Positions 22,950-34,319 are shown, numbered from the stretch's first letter. The stretch is 64,000 bases of DNA from Aphrophora alni (GCA_963513935.1 OY740765.1:123509362-123573361); one strand, 5' to 3'. The notes: a model not told the origin generated them from the sequence alone. Translations and numbers: made by a program.

Positions 22950-23620
22950 TATGATAAAGCCAGTTTTGATTAACACAAGAAATGAACCAATAAGGCAACA
23001 GTGGGTCTTTTATAGATGTGACAGCTATGCCGAACAACTGAGAGGGCGCATCAGAAACTGTGTGTTGTATAATGTGAATCTTAGCGACTACTGGGATATC
23101 ATATATAAAGAAAATAGGCACACAAAGAAGAAGGTGAAGAATGACAGGTGGGTGGAGAGTAAGCCCTGGCCTAATGAAGGAACTCAATGACAACTTGAAA
23201 ATAGAAATGATGAGATGCGTGAATCAATCTCTCTTACTTATAGAGGGCAATTAGGGTGTTGCTGTGGCAGCTGCACGCATAATAACTTTTAGCATAAGGA
23301 TGGTATAAGAAGACCAATCCACTGGTGAAATGCCAAGATTGCCGATCTCTGAAGGGAATGCCAAAAAAGAGAAAACTAGTACAAATAAACAGTAACACTG
23401 CGGTGTAAACTCTCACGTCAATAAAACTCTCCTTGATGGGAAATAAAGAGAGCCAAAAATCTGGTATGGCACAAATTGTGTGAAACGCTTGATACAGATA
23501 TAAACGGAGACCTCAAAGGTCTGTTCTTGGCATATATGTACTATAAATGGCTGCATCAGAAGAGATTGTGTCTAACCCCCCAAAAAACAGAGCTAGTACT
23601 ACTTGTGACTAAAAGATGAG
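22950..23620 (+). pseudogene. R1-type LINE relic
   Basis: Ordered segments in shifting frames fit the endonuclease-RT linker and a later RT portion of R1/Jockey-type LINEs: SDYWDIIYKENRHTKKKVK, KPWPNE (the 'KPWWNxEL' block), VAVAAARIIT, then IKRAKNLVWHKLCETLDTDI, then LTPQKTELVLLV (the post-FADD block). The FADD box itself is absent, implying an internal deletion of most of the RT. Several stops and frame changes. It runs directly into the piggyBac relic. Confidence 0.6.
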
Positions 23621-23639
23621 ACATAAATGGAGATACACA

Positions 23640-24225
23640 TAAAAGTGGAAGAAATATGTGTCACTACTTGCAGAATTTTACCTTATGCGTGGAATGTTGC
23701 GGAATGGCCACTCCTTGTATATGGATAATTTTTACAACAGTTTCACTCTGGCATCTTAATTGCTTGCTAATGATACCTACTACACTGGTACTCTCCGTGC
23801 AAATAGAAAACACAATTCAGAATTAGTGAACAACACAATCTTAAGAAAAGGCCAGACCGTCGCCCAGTATGCAGAAGGTATTCTCATGGGAAAATGGAAA
23901 GACAAAAGAGTAGTCTCTTATATTTCAATGCAATTTGAAAATACCATGGTATCTATAACCAACAGGAGAGGACTGAAAAGAAAAAAAACATTTGCTTGTG
24001 GGGCAATACAATGCCCACATGAAGCGTGTTGACTAATGTGACCAATTCATGTTGTATTACCCCTTTGAGAAAAAAGTCTCTGCTGGTATAAAAAGATCAA
24101 ATCTTATCATTTGTACAATATGCAAATCAATAAACCAAAATCGACTCTTTATGATTTCCATCTCCAGTTACTGGAAGCACTTCTACCACCTCCACCTGCA
24201 CAACCAATGTGCTCCTCCTGGTAAA
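23640..24225 (+). pseudogene. piggyBac-type transposase relic (C-terminal half)
   Basis: PiggyBac transposases cut and paste at TTAA through a DDD catalytic triad. Recognisable blocks are HSLYMDNFYNSFTLA (carrying one catalytic Asp), TYYTGTLRANRKHN, ILMGKWKDKRVVSYIS, then, with frame changes, LMLYYPFEKK, WYKKI and KPKSTLYDFHLQLLEALLPP. This is the normal order for the DDE_Tnp_1_7 C-terminal half. The N-terminal half is missing or unrecognisable, and the frame is broken at least three times. Confidence 0.75.
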
Positions 24226-25084
24226 AGTAATTTACATTGCTTAGAAAAGAATGATGAGCGTGACTTGAAAGGAGCCACAAAATGAAAAAAGTGCAGAGTG
24301 TGCTAATGGGAAGGTATAAAAAAGCAATCAACTTTTATTTGTGCTCATTGCCCTGGCAAGCCAGGACTATAGTATAAATCAAACTTTAGCAAATATATTT
24401 AAAAAAAAACTGTATCCTATTTTTGTCCCTATAAATTTTATTTGTTTATATCAATCATTGTACAGTAATTGTATGTTCTAGATTAGTTACTATTTATCTG
24501 TACATATTTAATTCAATATTTTACTTACAACACCGTATACAATTTTGTAAAAGTAACCTTAATTTTTTGAAATTAATTATAAAATAGTTACTTAATTTTT
24601 TTACTCTCCTTGGTTTGAATTATGATGGCAGTAGAAACTTAGAAAACGAAATTGTGGAACTTGGAACTTATAAAATGGTCTTCGCCTTAACAGCGATTTT
24701 AAGAATCTTCAATTTAATCGGTTGTCGTCCGCTTGACCTGTAAGAAATTCTCGGTTAAATCCCCGTGGAGGATCTAAAATTTAGTAGATTAAAAAATTAG
24801 CAACAATCTCAGCAGTATAGTATGATGCTTCATGGATAGATTCCGATCCTTCTAATCAGCAAACTACTATATAAAAAAATGGTCTTCATAGTGAATTTTA
24901 TTTTTTACCAACCAAATCGTGAAAATCGACTTGTATACAAGCTGGGACATTCTATCACGGAGAATGTTTTCTGTTTTTGTATTTTATGACATTATTATAA
25001 GTCCCATTATAGTTTTAATATGGAATTTAATTAAACATAATATAACTTATATAACCTATATCTAATTATTTATTGAGGGAGATT
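24226..25084. other. AT-rich spacer
   Basis: No feature recognised. It leads into the promoter-like region of the exon at 25380. Confidence 0.4.
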
Positions 25085-25379
25085 ATTTGCCATTGAACAT
25101 GCGCAATGTTTACAGGTTTGCACATGCGCAATAATATAATATATCTGTGAGTGCGTCACTCTGTAAACCTGTGATACAGAGAAAGTGGGAAGTGGTTGTA
25201 GCGTTTTACTAGGTAGTTAGGTTATAGGCACTCTTGGTAGAAGTAATTAAGCTTAGTAATTAGTCAAAGATAAAGAAAAAAAAGAAGGTTGAAATTCTGA
25301 CAACGTATTTTTAACTATTTCTGAAAAAATTCCATTATTGTGAGTCAGCTAATTATTAGTATTGTGATTTATTAAAAAA
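25085..25379 (+). promoter_or_regulatory. Putative promoter and 5' UTR of a host gene
   Basis: Two copies of acatgcgcaa (25098 and 25122) resemble NRF-1/Ewg-type half-palindromes common in housekeeping promoters. The inverted pair acaggttt / aaacctgt flanks them (about 25113 and 25164). Local GC is higher than surroundings and it lies 250 bp before an ATG-led exon. No TATA box is convincing. Inference from position and motif only. Confidence 0.4.
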
Positions 25380-25543
25380 ATGTCACCTATTGTAAGTAAT
25401 ATGTGTGTTAGTATGTTGGAATCTAATGAACTTAGATCAGAACAAGAAGAAAATTTAAATATAGAACGAACTCCAAAAAATTTGCAAAGAAAATTGTACT
25501 TTCTTTGTAATAAACTGCAAATAATGGTCCAAGGCTTGCCAAC
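25380..25543 (+). CDS. Putative first coding exon of an unidentified host gene
   Basis: An ATG after an A-run opens a 54-codon frame (MSPIVSNMCVSML, then acidic SEQEENLNIERTPK, then LQRKLYFLCNKLQIMVQGLP) that ends two bases into a codon at a strong donor, gtaagt, at 25544. The Lys/Leu-rich tail looks like an amphipathic helix. I do not recognise the protein. No second exon follows within several kb; a 42-bp candidate in compatible phase lies at 51856-51897. The upstream NRF-1-like pair and absence of repeats support a real gene. Confidence 0.45.
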
Positions 25544-26080
25544 GTAAGTTTATACATAACCTAACAATTATGTCAAACAAAAATTGAATAGGATACAGAA
25601 TAATAGGTTACATGATAACAGCTGCTACAAATTCAACTGGCTTTAAGCTTAGGCCTATATACCGCTACTTAACCCATGGTACATAAGCTATATCTTTTAT
25701 TTTATGTTATTTTGCTGGTCTACTTTCACTATTACAATTAATTTCTTAGATTTGAAACATATAACAAACATGTGGACATGTGTTAGGGACTTCACCACAA
25801 TGTTAGGCTTTGCCTACCTCATTATGTATGGATATATTTGAAGATTTATATTTAAGGCTATTAGAATAATAAATAACAATTTGGGTATATGTTTTCAAGG
25901 TAATTGTTTACATATAAAGCCATAGTTTTTTTTGCAATTTGTTTTTTAACATGTTCTACATAGGTAGGGGGCCTACCTTATTTCTCAATAATAAAATAAG
26001 TTTTCAGCACGAAGCTAATTTTTTTACTAGGGAAAAAAATATAATTTCAACTTTTCTAGGTTAAGGTCCATTAAGTGAGT
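25544..26080. other. Probable intron sequence
   Basis: Follows the donor at 25544. AT-rich, no feature recognised until the MITE at 26081. Confidence 0.35.
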
Positions 26081-26522
26081 GGTGTCCTCCTGATTGCGAA
26101 CAGTCCTGATTGCGAACAGTTCAGATTGCGAACATGTTTGGGTTTACGAGGGGGAGGGGGTCGTCTGGGGGGTGGGGAGGATTCCTGATTGCGAACACAT
26201 TTTGAGAGGTCGGGGTTTTCAACTCATTCGTAGAATCCAAGGCCGGTATTATATATTAACAGAATGATTTGGCCACAACTAAATACACAAATAATAATAA
26301 TTTATTCTATTTTCCAAAAACTAGTACTTAAGCATACTTAAGGTTCGCATGTCCCAGTCATTTTTGAGTAAATTACCCTATCACGCCTGATTTAGTTCCA
26401 AATATGTGTTCGCAGTCTGGACGACTCATGTTCAGGTAGTCCTCGGCATTTTTGAGGTGTTCGCAGTCTGGACGATTTTACCCTTGTTCGCAATCTGGAC
26501 TGTTCGCAATTAAGACTCAATC
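26081..26522. mobile_element. hAT-like MITE with 8-bp target duplication
   Basis: A 442-bp element flanked by the exact 8-bp direct repeat aagtgagt (26073-26080 and 26523-26530), the hAT target-duplication length. Both ends carry clusters of a short subterminal motif: gattgcgaac occurs at least four times on the left, and its inverse (gttcgca, often with atctgga) at least four times on the right. Terminal inverted repeats are imperfect at the tips but strong from attgcgaacagtcc inward. A G-rich stretch lies at 26149-26188. No coding capacity. Confidence 0.75.
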
Positions 26523-26530
26523 AAGTGAGT

Positions 26531-27212
26531 TACGTTATTTAAATATGTATGTATGCAAAATATATAGCCACCTTACTTAACCTACGTGTAAATTTGTAAA
26601 AAAGAGAAGAAATTGTGGGTTATTTCCCAAGTGGTCATCTGTCCAAGTACTAACCACCCTCGATGTTGCCTGACTTTGGTGACATATAAATGTATTGAGT
26701 TCTGTAGTTTTGAAATTGCTCTGCGTTCAAAACTTTATTTTATTAATAATAAATAAGGTATGTAGAACATGTTAAAAAAAAAAATTCAAAAAAGCCGTGA
26801 CTTGTAAACAATTACTGTTTTTAATTATGAAAATTGAAAATAAAAAAATAATTTAAATGGTATACAGATGTGAGGGCTAAAGTAGTACAACTGATAGTAA
26901 TTATATAGCATTATACATGTTCGTCATCCCTGTACTGGGTTACATAGTTGAAATATGAATATTTTATAGTTACGGTAAATAAATAGTATTTCATACAAAC
27001 AATAGTTCTAATTTTTAATAAAACCAAGGCAAATTTTTAAGACGAAAAATATCTATTAGTTTTGTAATTATATAACTGAGTGTAATGAAGGCAGAGTAAT
27101 GAATCCTAAATAATTACACAATTGGCATGCATATAAATATTCAGTGAATCCTTGGAATTTTTTTACCAGTTTTAAAGTAAAATATTTTGTTACCTATAGA
27201 GTTTTAATAAAA
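26531..27212. other. AT-rich spacer
   Basis: No feature recognised between the MITE and the LTR element. Confidence 0.4.
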
Positions 27213-27216
27213 TCGA

Positions 27217-28087
27217 TATAACAAAATCTTTGCTATGTAATTAGTTTTGGGTTAACTTAACAATATCAAATTAGATTGTCTTTTATATTGATTAATGATA
27301 CAAATTTAAAATGATTTATATGTCAAAAAGTTTCTTTATTTCAAAATTACACTATCTCGGGGAAGGGGAGCTCGTGCTGGCCAAGAAATCCTGTTTTACA
27401 CGCAAAATTTTTATACAAATGAAAAGTTATTTACATTTTAATTTATTATGAAAATAATTTAGTCAAATTGTTCACTAAGTGTTTCCTTACCACTATTTCT
27501 ACGTTCAACTTCGGTCGATATGACCGCGAAATTCACTCTTGCACACACAAAAAAATACACATCTTGTTCTGTCGGCGTTTCTCTTAGCACTCTTCAAAAA
27601 TCAAAAAAGGACGCTCTGGTCTCTTCAAGCTTGCCGGCTACAACTGCACTGATTTGAGTCGTTCATTCTCATTGGCCGGTGAATCCGTTGTCAAGGCAAC
27701 GAGTTCGTTGTGTCGTGAAATTATTTTAAGTGTTTTAACTTTTTTAGCTATATTTTAATTCCAAAAATGATTTGTAACAATTTTAATTATTCAAATAAAC
27801 ACTTTATATCGAATTTTTACTTTACATAATCTTTTTTTAATATAGGTCAAAATTTTACCACGTAATCTATACTCTGGCTTGGCTACAATTAAAATTCAAA
27901 ATGTCTAACTTTCTGATTATAAATTATTTGATAATGGCCTAATTTTATAAATTTATATATTTTACAATTACCAGTATTTCTATGGTTTCTTACATTTTTT
28001 CAGCCCAATTTTTAATTTGGAAGAGGTTATAAATATGTATTCCCTATTTGTTTATTAGACTTGCTTCTATTAATTTGTACCATTATA
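27217..28087 (-). repeat. 3' LTR of the gypsy-type element (871 bp)
   Basis: Near-identical to 34342-35215. It lacks the 3-bp cta present near the start of the right copy (after tataacaaaa). Left outer flank tcga. Confidence 0.92.
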
Positions 28088-28707
28088 ATAGCTCCTCACA
28101 ATAATTTCATAAGCAGTAGCGAATTGAAATTTTTGTGATAATGTACAAATTACCTAATACTTTTATCATATAACTCAGAGAAGTTTCCTACAACTTTATA
28201 TAACAGTATCAACTAGAACTTTCTTTATGGAGTTTAAAATTAACAATATAAAAATCTCAACTAAAACACACTATACAGTTTAATTGAACAATTCAACCAT
28301 ATTTGAACAGTTTAACAGTTTAACTTTAAAAAAAATTACAACAATATTCTATTTAAACCTTTCATGAATTAATGACATTAATTCTTCAAACACATGTGAC
28401 TCTACAGGTTAGTCCATTTATCTCTGTAGTACCATAATAATACCTTAGTATATTATTTGGGGTTATTCTCTTATGAAAGGGGTATCATTCACAGTCTATT
28501 TCTGTATAAGTTCACTTTAGGGTCATTTACACAAGGTGTTTTATATATAATACACTATCAGGGAATACATTATCTTTCACATCATATCTTAATTATTGTC
28601 TTTTATAGTTTATGGTGGAAAGATTGTTCACAGATAAAATGTTCTTGTCATTTCATGTCTTAGGACTAGTTTACATTTCGTGTACAAAGAATTATAATCT
28701 TTTTTTT

Positions 28708-29030
28708 TTAATAGGTCTCTTCTTGTCTTGTCTGTACAGGGTCGGCTTGTTGATACTTCTTCAGTAACGATATGTGGTAAGGTCCATATGTCTTTTGCTG
28801 TTCGTCAATAAGGGTATATATTGACTTTCCAATCCTTTTAAATATCCGCAGTGGTCCAACATAAATTGTGAATAACTTGGCGGTTTCTCCATATCCATGG
28901 CTTGACTGTGGAAAAGACTTTACTAGTACCAGGTCTCCTTCTTTAAAATTAGTTATCTTGTGTGAAGTGTTATATTTATTGGCTCTTTTAATTTGTGTAG
29001 CAATCTTACCATTAATGTTTTCTGTGTTTC
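28708..29030 (-). pseudogene. Integrase C-terminal fragment of the gypsy-type element
   Basis: The reading TSHKITNFKEGDLVLVKSF, then LFTIYVGPLRIFKRI and YGPYHISLLKKYQQ is the integrase C-terminal GPY/F-type module, ending at a TAA at 28708-28710. It is in a different frame from the protease and overlaps the end of that frame (28953-29030): a large deletion fused the end of protease directly to the end of integrase, out of frame. The HHCC zinc domain and the D,D-35-E core are absent. The module normally contacts DNA and helps target integration; here it has no partner domains. Confidence 0.8.
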
Positions 29031-29807
29031 CCTCAACTGAACATTTTCTCTAAATATACTATTAGTGTCTATTATCTCTTCCTTAATTTCTTGATTTTTA
29101 TTTATATTATTATTATTATTAATTAGATTATATTCATCCCATATCTTTCTTCCATTCTCGTAACTCACTATTCTGCATTCAATCGCTTCACATATTTCCT
29201 CGTCAAACTTCAATGTAAATATTTTATTTTCATTATTCTTTATTTTCATTATATTTTCGTCGAAGTTTATTTCCATCTTCAAATATCTTATCATATCCAT
29301 TCCAAAAATACAATCCTTAATTAAATATGGCACTATTATACATTGTACATCAAATTCATAATCGAATAACTCAGCTTTGAGAAGTAGAATCTTAGAAATT
29401 CTCTTTGATTTCTGATTTAGATCGGTAGTAAGAAAAATGTTGGTAAGTCGTAATTCTTCATAATGTCCTAATTTATTTTTATTGGTTTGGAACCAAGAAT
29501 CTGAAATACATGTTATGCTGCTTCCTGTATCTACAAGGGTTTTTGTGACTATTCCGTTTAATTTAACCTCTATTTCGGAACAGTTGTGGTTTAAAATGGG
29601 CTCATTGTTAGAATCTTCTTCCTCCGTTAACAAAAATTCTTTGTCGCAGTATAGGTTAGAACAAATTATGTGGTTGTAACTTTGATATTCGGGTTTTTGA
29701 GTATTAACATTGTTTGGCTGTTTTCCGATATTGTTTGACTCTATTGGCACTGGTATAGGTTGGGAAGTCTCGTTACTAACAGCTTCTCCTATACAGCCTT
29801 TTTTCAT
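28953..29807 (-). CDS. Retrotransposon aspartic protease (pol N-terminus)
   Basis: 284 codons. Residues about 85-170 hold a retropepsin-like fold with the active-site motif LVDTGSSITCIS and, later, the second-strand motif DCIFGMDMI. It would cleave Gag and Pol. It starts 9 bp after the stop of the gag frame in another frame, which is open upstream, so expression by frameshift from gag is likely in the parent element. The first 70 residues are polar and Asn-rich. After about residue 255 the frame crosses the deletion junction into out-of-frame integrase sequence and stops at 28953. The intact parent would continue into RT. Confidence 0.85.
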   Translation of the reverse strand: MKKGCIGEAVSNETSQPIPVPIESNNIGKQPNNVNTQKPEYQSYNHIICSNLYCDKEFLLTEEEDSNNEPILNHNCSEIEVKLNGIVTKTLVDTGSSITCISDSWFQTNKNKLGHYEELRLTNIFLTTDLNQKSKRISKILLLKAELFDYEFDVQCIIVPYLIKDCIFGMDMIRYLKMEINFDENIMKIKNNENKIFTLKFDEEICEAIECRIVSYENGRKIWDEYNLINNNNNINKNQEIKEEIIDTNSIFRENVQLRETQKTLMVRLLHKLKEPINITLHTR

Positions 29808-29815
29808 TATATCCT

Positions 29816-31499
29816 CTAGACCAGTGCGTTGGAGTTTAACTCCTTTTTGCCCTGTCTGTTCTGTTCGTTGTCTGGTTCACTTCGTGACATTGTTGGTCGT
29901 GTAGTTGTAGCTATCATTTGGCAGACCCGTTGTTGCTCTCTTGTAGGATAGCTGGAATTCATCTTCATGTGGTTCTGGTTCGCCGCATATGGCTGTCGTG
30001 GCGGTGAAAATTTCATGTCTGTTCTTATTGGACCCGGTGGTCGGTTATTGTTGGTCCTGCCTCTATCATATTCATTTCGCCCATGGTTTGCACTGTATTG
30101 CTGCCGGTTCTGGACTTCTGGACGATTTTGTATATATCCCCTTGGGTTATAATAAAGGTGTTCTCTTTCATTCCTATAGTATTGGTTCTGTGGTCATTGG
30201 TTAAAATTTCTTTGATCGTGGTTCATTGTCGGATATCGTCTAGCCGGTGTTGTTTGTGGTCTTGTATATCCACTTGGTTTCAGGTTGTTGTCATTGTTTC
30301 GTTTCCTTATTTCCGCATTCCTTTCTTCTGTATCTTCCCGTTGTAATAACGACGCGAAATCCTTGATGGTTATTACGTTCTGGACCCGTTGAGCATCCTG
30401 TATGCGCTGGTCGAAATGTTCTGTTAGTGTGGCGATAATGTCCTCTTCCAATGGTTCGGGTGTCATAGACTTCATTGTCAACACACGCTCGATGAAGTAT
30501 TCGCTGCGTGACAGTTTTCCTCCGGATCGGTATCTTTCCACTTCGAGTTTTTGTCGCGTACCCTTTTGTATATCCCTATTCCAGAATTTTAAGTAGAACT
30601 CCTCCCGAAATTGATCGAAACTTCGCACTTCTCCTTTAACCAATTGCCACCATCGTGCAGCGCTTCCTTCAAGACTTGCCTCGATTACATCGAAAAGACA
30701 ATCTTGTTCTTCACCTGTTTGGTTGATTTTTCTAGACGACAATCGCTCATAATAACGTTTGAGTCTTTGTATATATTCGTTGGGGTTAGTCTGTCTTCCG
30801 TTAAATTTCGGTAGAGTCTGGTTTAATATGTTATTACCATCGTTCGCATTTCCTCCGCAGGTGACGTGTATATTCGGCGGGTAAGTGTTGTTACTTAACC
30901 TCGGTAACTTGGCGATGGTTTCTTCGACTTCCTGTAAAATAATCCGTTTGTTTTCCATGAATTTACTTTCGATTTGGACTTCTTGTCCCTTTAATTTTTC
31001 TCGGAAAATTTCCTCGTTAACCGCCTTATCCAACTTGCCTTCCAAGTCGTGTAATCTTATATTCGTTTGATGGACGGTTGTCTCGACTTCCGCAAATTTC
31101 TCGTTAAATTGCGCCTCAATAACCTGAATTTGGGTATTTAAACATTCTGTAATATTTTTTATTTCGCCTTTGATTTGGTTTAAGTTTAATTGTATTTTGT
31201 TTTCGATATTTATTTCGTTTTGTTTAAATTTGTCATCCATTTTGTTTAAATTTATTGTCTATATTTATCTGTAAATTATTTATTAATAACGTAATTTGCT
31301 CAAGTAGATTGCCCGATGGGTTGACTGGTTCATTATCCGTTTCTTCAACATTTGCGCTTACGTTTTCCGTTAGGTTAGTTTCCGATTCGGCGGACGTAGA
31401 CGGACGTAACGGTTTTAATTTAGCTTCCTTAGCCTTTTCGGTTTGGGATGTGGTTCTTCTAAGGTTATAGCCAGTATTTCTGTCCTGTTGTTCCTCCAT
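29816..31499 (-). pseudogene. Retrotransposon Gag, broken by a frame change and a stop
   Basis: Three blocks in order. 31499-31233 (88 aa) is a charged N-terminus. 31240-30194 (348 aa) begins with a coiled-coil-like helix (about residues 1-110) and then the Ty3/gypsy Gag capsid homology: NPNEYIQRLKRYYERL, AARWWQLVKGEV and FREEFYLKFWNRD. After an in-frame TGA the same frame stays open to 29816 through an Arg/Asn/Gln-rich tail. Blocks 1 and 2 are separated by a frame change within a KFKQN duplication. No CCHC zinc knuckle is seen; the basic RGG-like tail may take that role. Gag would form the particle that packages the RNA. Confidence 0.8.
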
Positions 31500-31701
31500 T
31501 TTATTTATATATTTTTTAAATTAAATTTAAAGATAACTTGAAAAATTTTGTCTGACGATTTAGGGTTAGAACTTACAATTAGGCTACGTATAATTGAGCC
31601 GCGAACATAGGTTAACGTGGAATTACATATAAATGGTACCTTATTCACTAGGCCTATAGGCTATCTACATCTACAACACATTCTTAATGATAATATTTAA
31701 A
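31500..31701 (-). other. Leader between LINE insertion and gag
   Basis: Untranslated leader of the gypsy-type element; 31684-31701 is the left copy of the LINE target duplication (ttaatgataatatttaaa). Confidence 0.6.
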
Positions 31702-31804
31702 TGTTTAATTTTTTTTAATTTTTTTTTTTTTTTTTTTTTTATTACAATCTTAATCCATAGATTAAATAAGTAATACATATAACATAAAATAACATGTATT
31801 AAAC

Positions 31805-33033
31805 CTAGATATTAACTAAGTCCTGCGGTTTATGACGCTTAAGTCGTCTTTTGTCATATTCCACGTCTAAAAGTTGGATAGCTTCCACGTTCACATGTCG
31901 ATGAAGTCTCTTTTCATGGCGAGAAGCGCAGTCTTGAATTACCTCATACACACTTTTTAGGTTTAGTTCAGAATGAAGGTCATCATTCCTTTGGTACCAT
32001 CTTGCATTTGTAATTGTACGAATAATACGATTTTGTATTCGTTGTATAATTAGTTGATTTGAGGGTTTCGTACATCCCCATAATTCTGCACCATAAGTCC
32101 AAATAGGTCTAATAATTGAGATATATAATAACCTCTTGTGATACAAAGCCAATTGGGATTTTCGTCCAATCAACCAATACAGATCGCGCAGTTTTTGTTT
32201 TATTTGGTCTGCTTTCATACATACATGATGCTTCCAAGTAAGACGTTCATCAAGATGCATTCCAAGATATTTAGCAGATTTACTCTGTGGGATTAGTTTG
32301 TTATTAAGATAAACTCCAAAGTCTGGATCTATGTGCCGCAATGAGAATGTCACTTGAGAAGATTTTAGTTCATTAACCTTAATTTTCCAGTCTTCTGTCC
32401 ATTGAGTTATTTTATTTAATGCCAACTGTAGGTTTCCTATTGCTTCAGCATGTGATTTATTCACAGCCAATATGACAGTATCATCGCAAATGTAGCTATT
32501 GTGGTTTTATTTGTAGTTGGAATATCTGCTGTGTATAACAGGTAAAGTATTGGTCCTAATACACTACCTTGCGGAACTCCTGCTTTCATTGTGTAGAGAG
32601 TTGACTCAGATTCTTCTATTATTACTCTAAATTTCCTGTCAGTTAAGTATGATTTGAGAAGACGGCAATAGTTCCCCGGTACCGCTCTGCTAAGCTTAAA
32701 AAGAAGTCCCTCGTGCCATACCTTATCAAAAGCCTGTTGACTGTCTAGAAAGACTGCACAAGAAAATTGCTTTTCCTCGAATCCCCTTTCAATAATAGCA
32801 GTAACTCTATGGACTTGGTCTATGGTTGAGTGCTGGTTTCTGAAACCAAACTGGTGATCTGGTAGTTCTATAAATGGCTTCAACCTTTTGTAAAGGAGCT
32901 TCTCCCAGAGTTTAGCTACCGTAGGAAGTAAAGATATTGGTCTGTACGATGTTATTTCTTCAGCCTGCTTGCCTGGCTTTAGCAACATAATAATTTTCGC
33001 TGTCTTAAAACTCAGGAACAAATTCAAGTTCAA
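31805..33033 (-). pseudogene. LINE reverse transcriptase, broken at the FADD catalytic box
   Basis: Two frames, 33033-32461 and 32470-31805, make up the RT and C-terminal region. Motifs: ITSYRPISLLPTVAKLWEK, LPDHQFGFRNQHST, FLDSQQAFDKVWH (first catalytic Asp), KAGVPQGSVLGPILYLLY, then TIATFA followed by a frame change. In the next frame the text continues VNKSHAEAIGNLQ, YLGMHLDERLTWKHH and RLLYISIIRPIWTYGAELWG. Loss of one G where the FADD Asp codons begin disrupts both catalytic aspartates, so the copy is dead. It reaches the usual end of Jockey-type ORF2, with no RNase H. Confidence 0.92.
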
Positions 33034-34246
33034 AACAATCGTTGAACAGATTTGAAAGGAACATTATACTTTTTCGGGACAACTCCTTTAATATAACTGA
33101 TGGTATTTCATCAATACCTGGTGCTTTTCTTGGATTTAATTTATCTATTTCCTGAGCAATTTCCAATGGTGTTGTAAGTTTGATACGTTTGTCATTTTTA
33201 TACATTTTTGTTAGATTAGCCGCAGACTGGCACTCGTGTGGTTTAAATACTCCATAAAGATGTTTAGCAAACGATTCAGTCTTTTCATCATCACGCCGTA
33301 ACCACCTTCCTTCTTCATCTCTAATTGGAGGAATTCTAACTGTAGGTCGCTTTAGTCTACGCGTAGCTCTCCACAACGAAAAGTTGGTATCCGCTTCAGC
33401 TGACAGACCCTCCAAGTAGCTCTCGAAACAACTCCTCTTTATTTCTTTAATTAGACGGTTAAGCTGATTACTTATTCTGTTAAATTTATTCTTGTCAACA
33501 GGGTTTCTTGATTTATGCCAGATGCGACGTGCTTGCCTCCTTTCTTTGATCATTTCTCTGACTTTAAGAGGATAGCATATACCTTTGTATTGAGAAGAAT
33601 TGGGGCCTGGAGTTGAATTTCTAGCAGCCCCACGAATAGCATCTACAAACTTGCTTGCTTCAAAATTCAGATCCACTGTAGTTTTACATTTATCCCTTAG
33701 GTCTATTTGATTGTCTAATTCATTCCTAAAATCCTCCCATCTAGTATATTTATTTGTGAGAGTTGTCCTTTTCTTGTTATTTATGATCGTCAAACTTAAT
33801 ACCATTAGTATGGGAACATGATCTGATGACAGATCCTCAACATTGAATACTTCGATGTAATTATCAGATATACCTTTTGTTATGAAGAAATCAATTAAGT
33901 CGGGAACCTTTGCTCCATCAGAAGGCCAGTAAGTCGGCTTGCCTGTTGAATTAATAACACATGCACAATCGTCTATTGCCCTATATAACTCTCTACCCTT
34001 AGTGTTAGTCAGTCGAGATCCCCATGCCAAGTGCTTAGCATTAAAGTCTCCTCCCAATATAAAGCGAGGCCCCAACATGTTAAATACTTCCTTAAATGGC
34101 TTATCCTTTATATTGTGCCTAGGTGGACAGTATAATGCCGCTACATTCAAATCACCCCTTATTCTTTCAACTGTTATCACAGTTCCCTGTATGTATTCCT
34201 TTGTAATTGATCTATTTACAAAATGTTTAATATTGTTTCTAATCAT
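33005..34246 (-). pseudogene. LINE apurinic-type endonuclease, N-terminally truncated
   Basis: 413 codons. The frame begins at the element's 5' edge (first Met by chance in IRNNIKHFVN) and contains the exonuclease/endonuclease/phosphatase motifs FILGGDFNAKHLAWGS, PDLIDFFIT and LSSDHVPIL. The N-terminal catalytic Asn and Glu regions are lost. A linker follows (MIKERRQARRIWHKSR) and then NPRKAPGIDEIPS, where the RT begins. It ends at 33005 in VPEF followed by a TAA; the expected continuation (TAKIIMLLKPGKQ) is in another frame, so a small deletion separates it from the RT. This enzyme nicks target DNA for reverse transcription. Confidence 0.9.
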
Positions 34247-34319
34247 GTTTAATGATAATATTTAAAATAAATGTTTGTTAGTTAAGCCAGGGTATAGGTT
34301 ATTTCTAGAAATTTCTTAG

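Larger units (their letters stand above)
31702..34248 (-). mobile_element. Jockey-like LINE, 5'-truncated, nested in the LTR element
   Basis: Flanked by an exact 18-bp duplication ttaatgataatatttaaa (31684-31701 and 34249-34266). On the minus strand it starts abruptly inside the endonuclease domain and ends with an A-rich tail (the T-run at about 31706-31740). This is the signature of target-primed reverse transcription with 5' truncation. It interrupts the leader of the gypsy-type element, so it is younger than that insertion. Confidence 0.92.

Noticed and set aside
29710..31070. Several + strand frames of 60-90 codons
   Set aside because: Antisense shadows of gag and protease of the LTR element.
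33939..34265. 108-codon + frame
   Set aside because: Antisense shadow of the LINE endonuclease.
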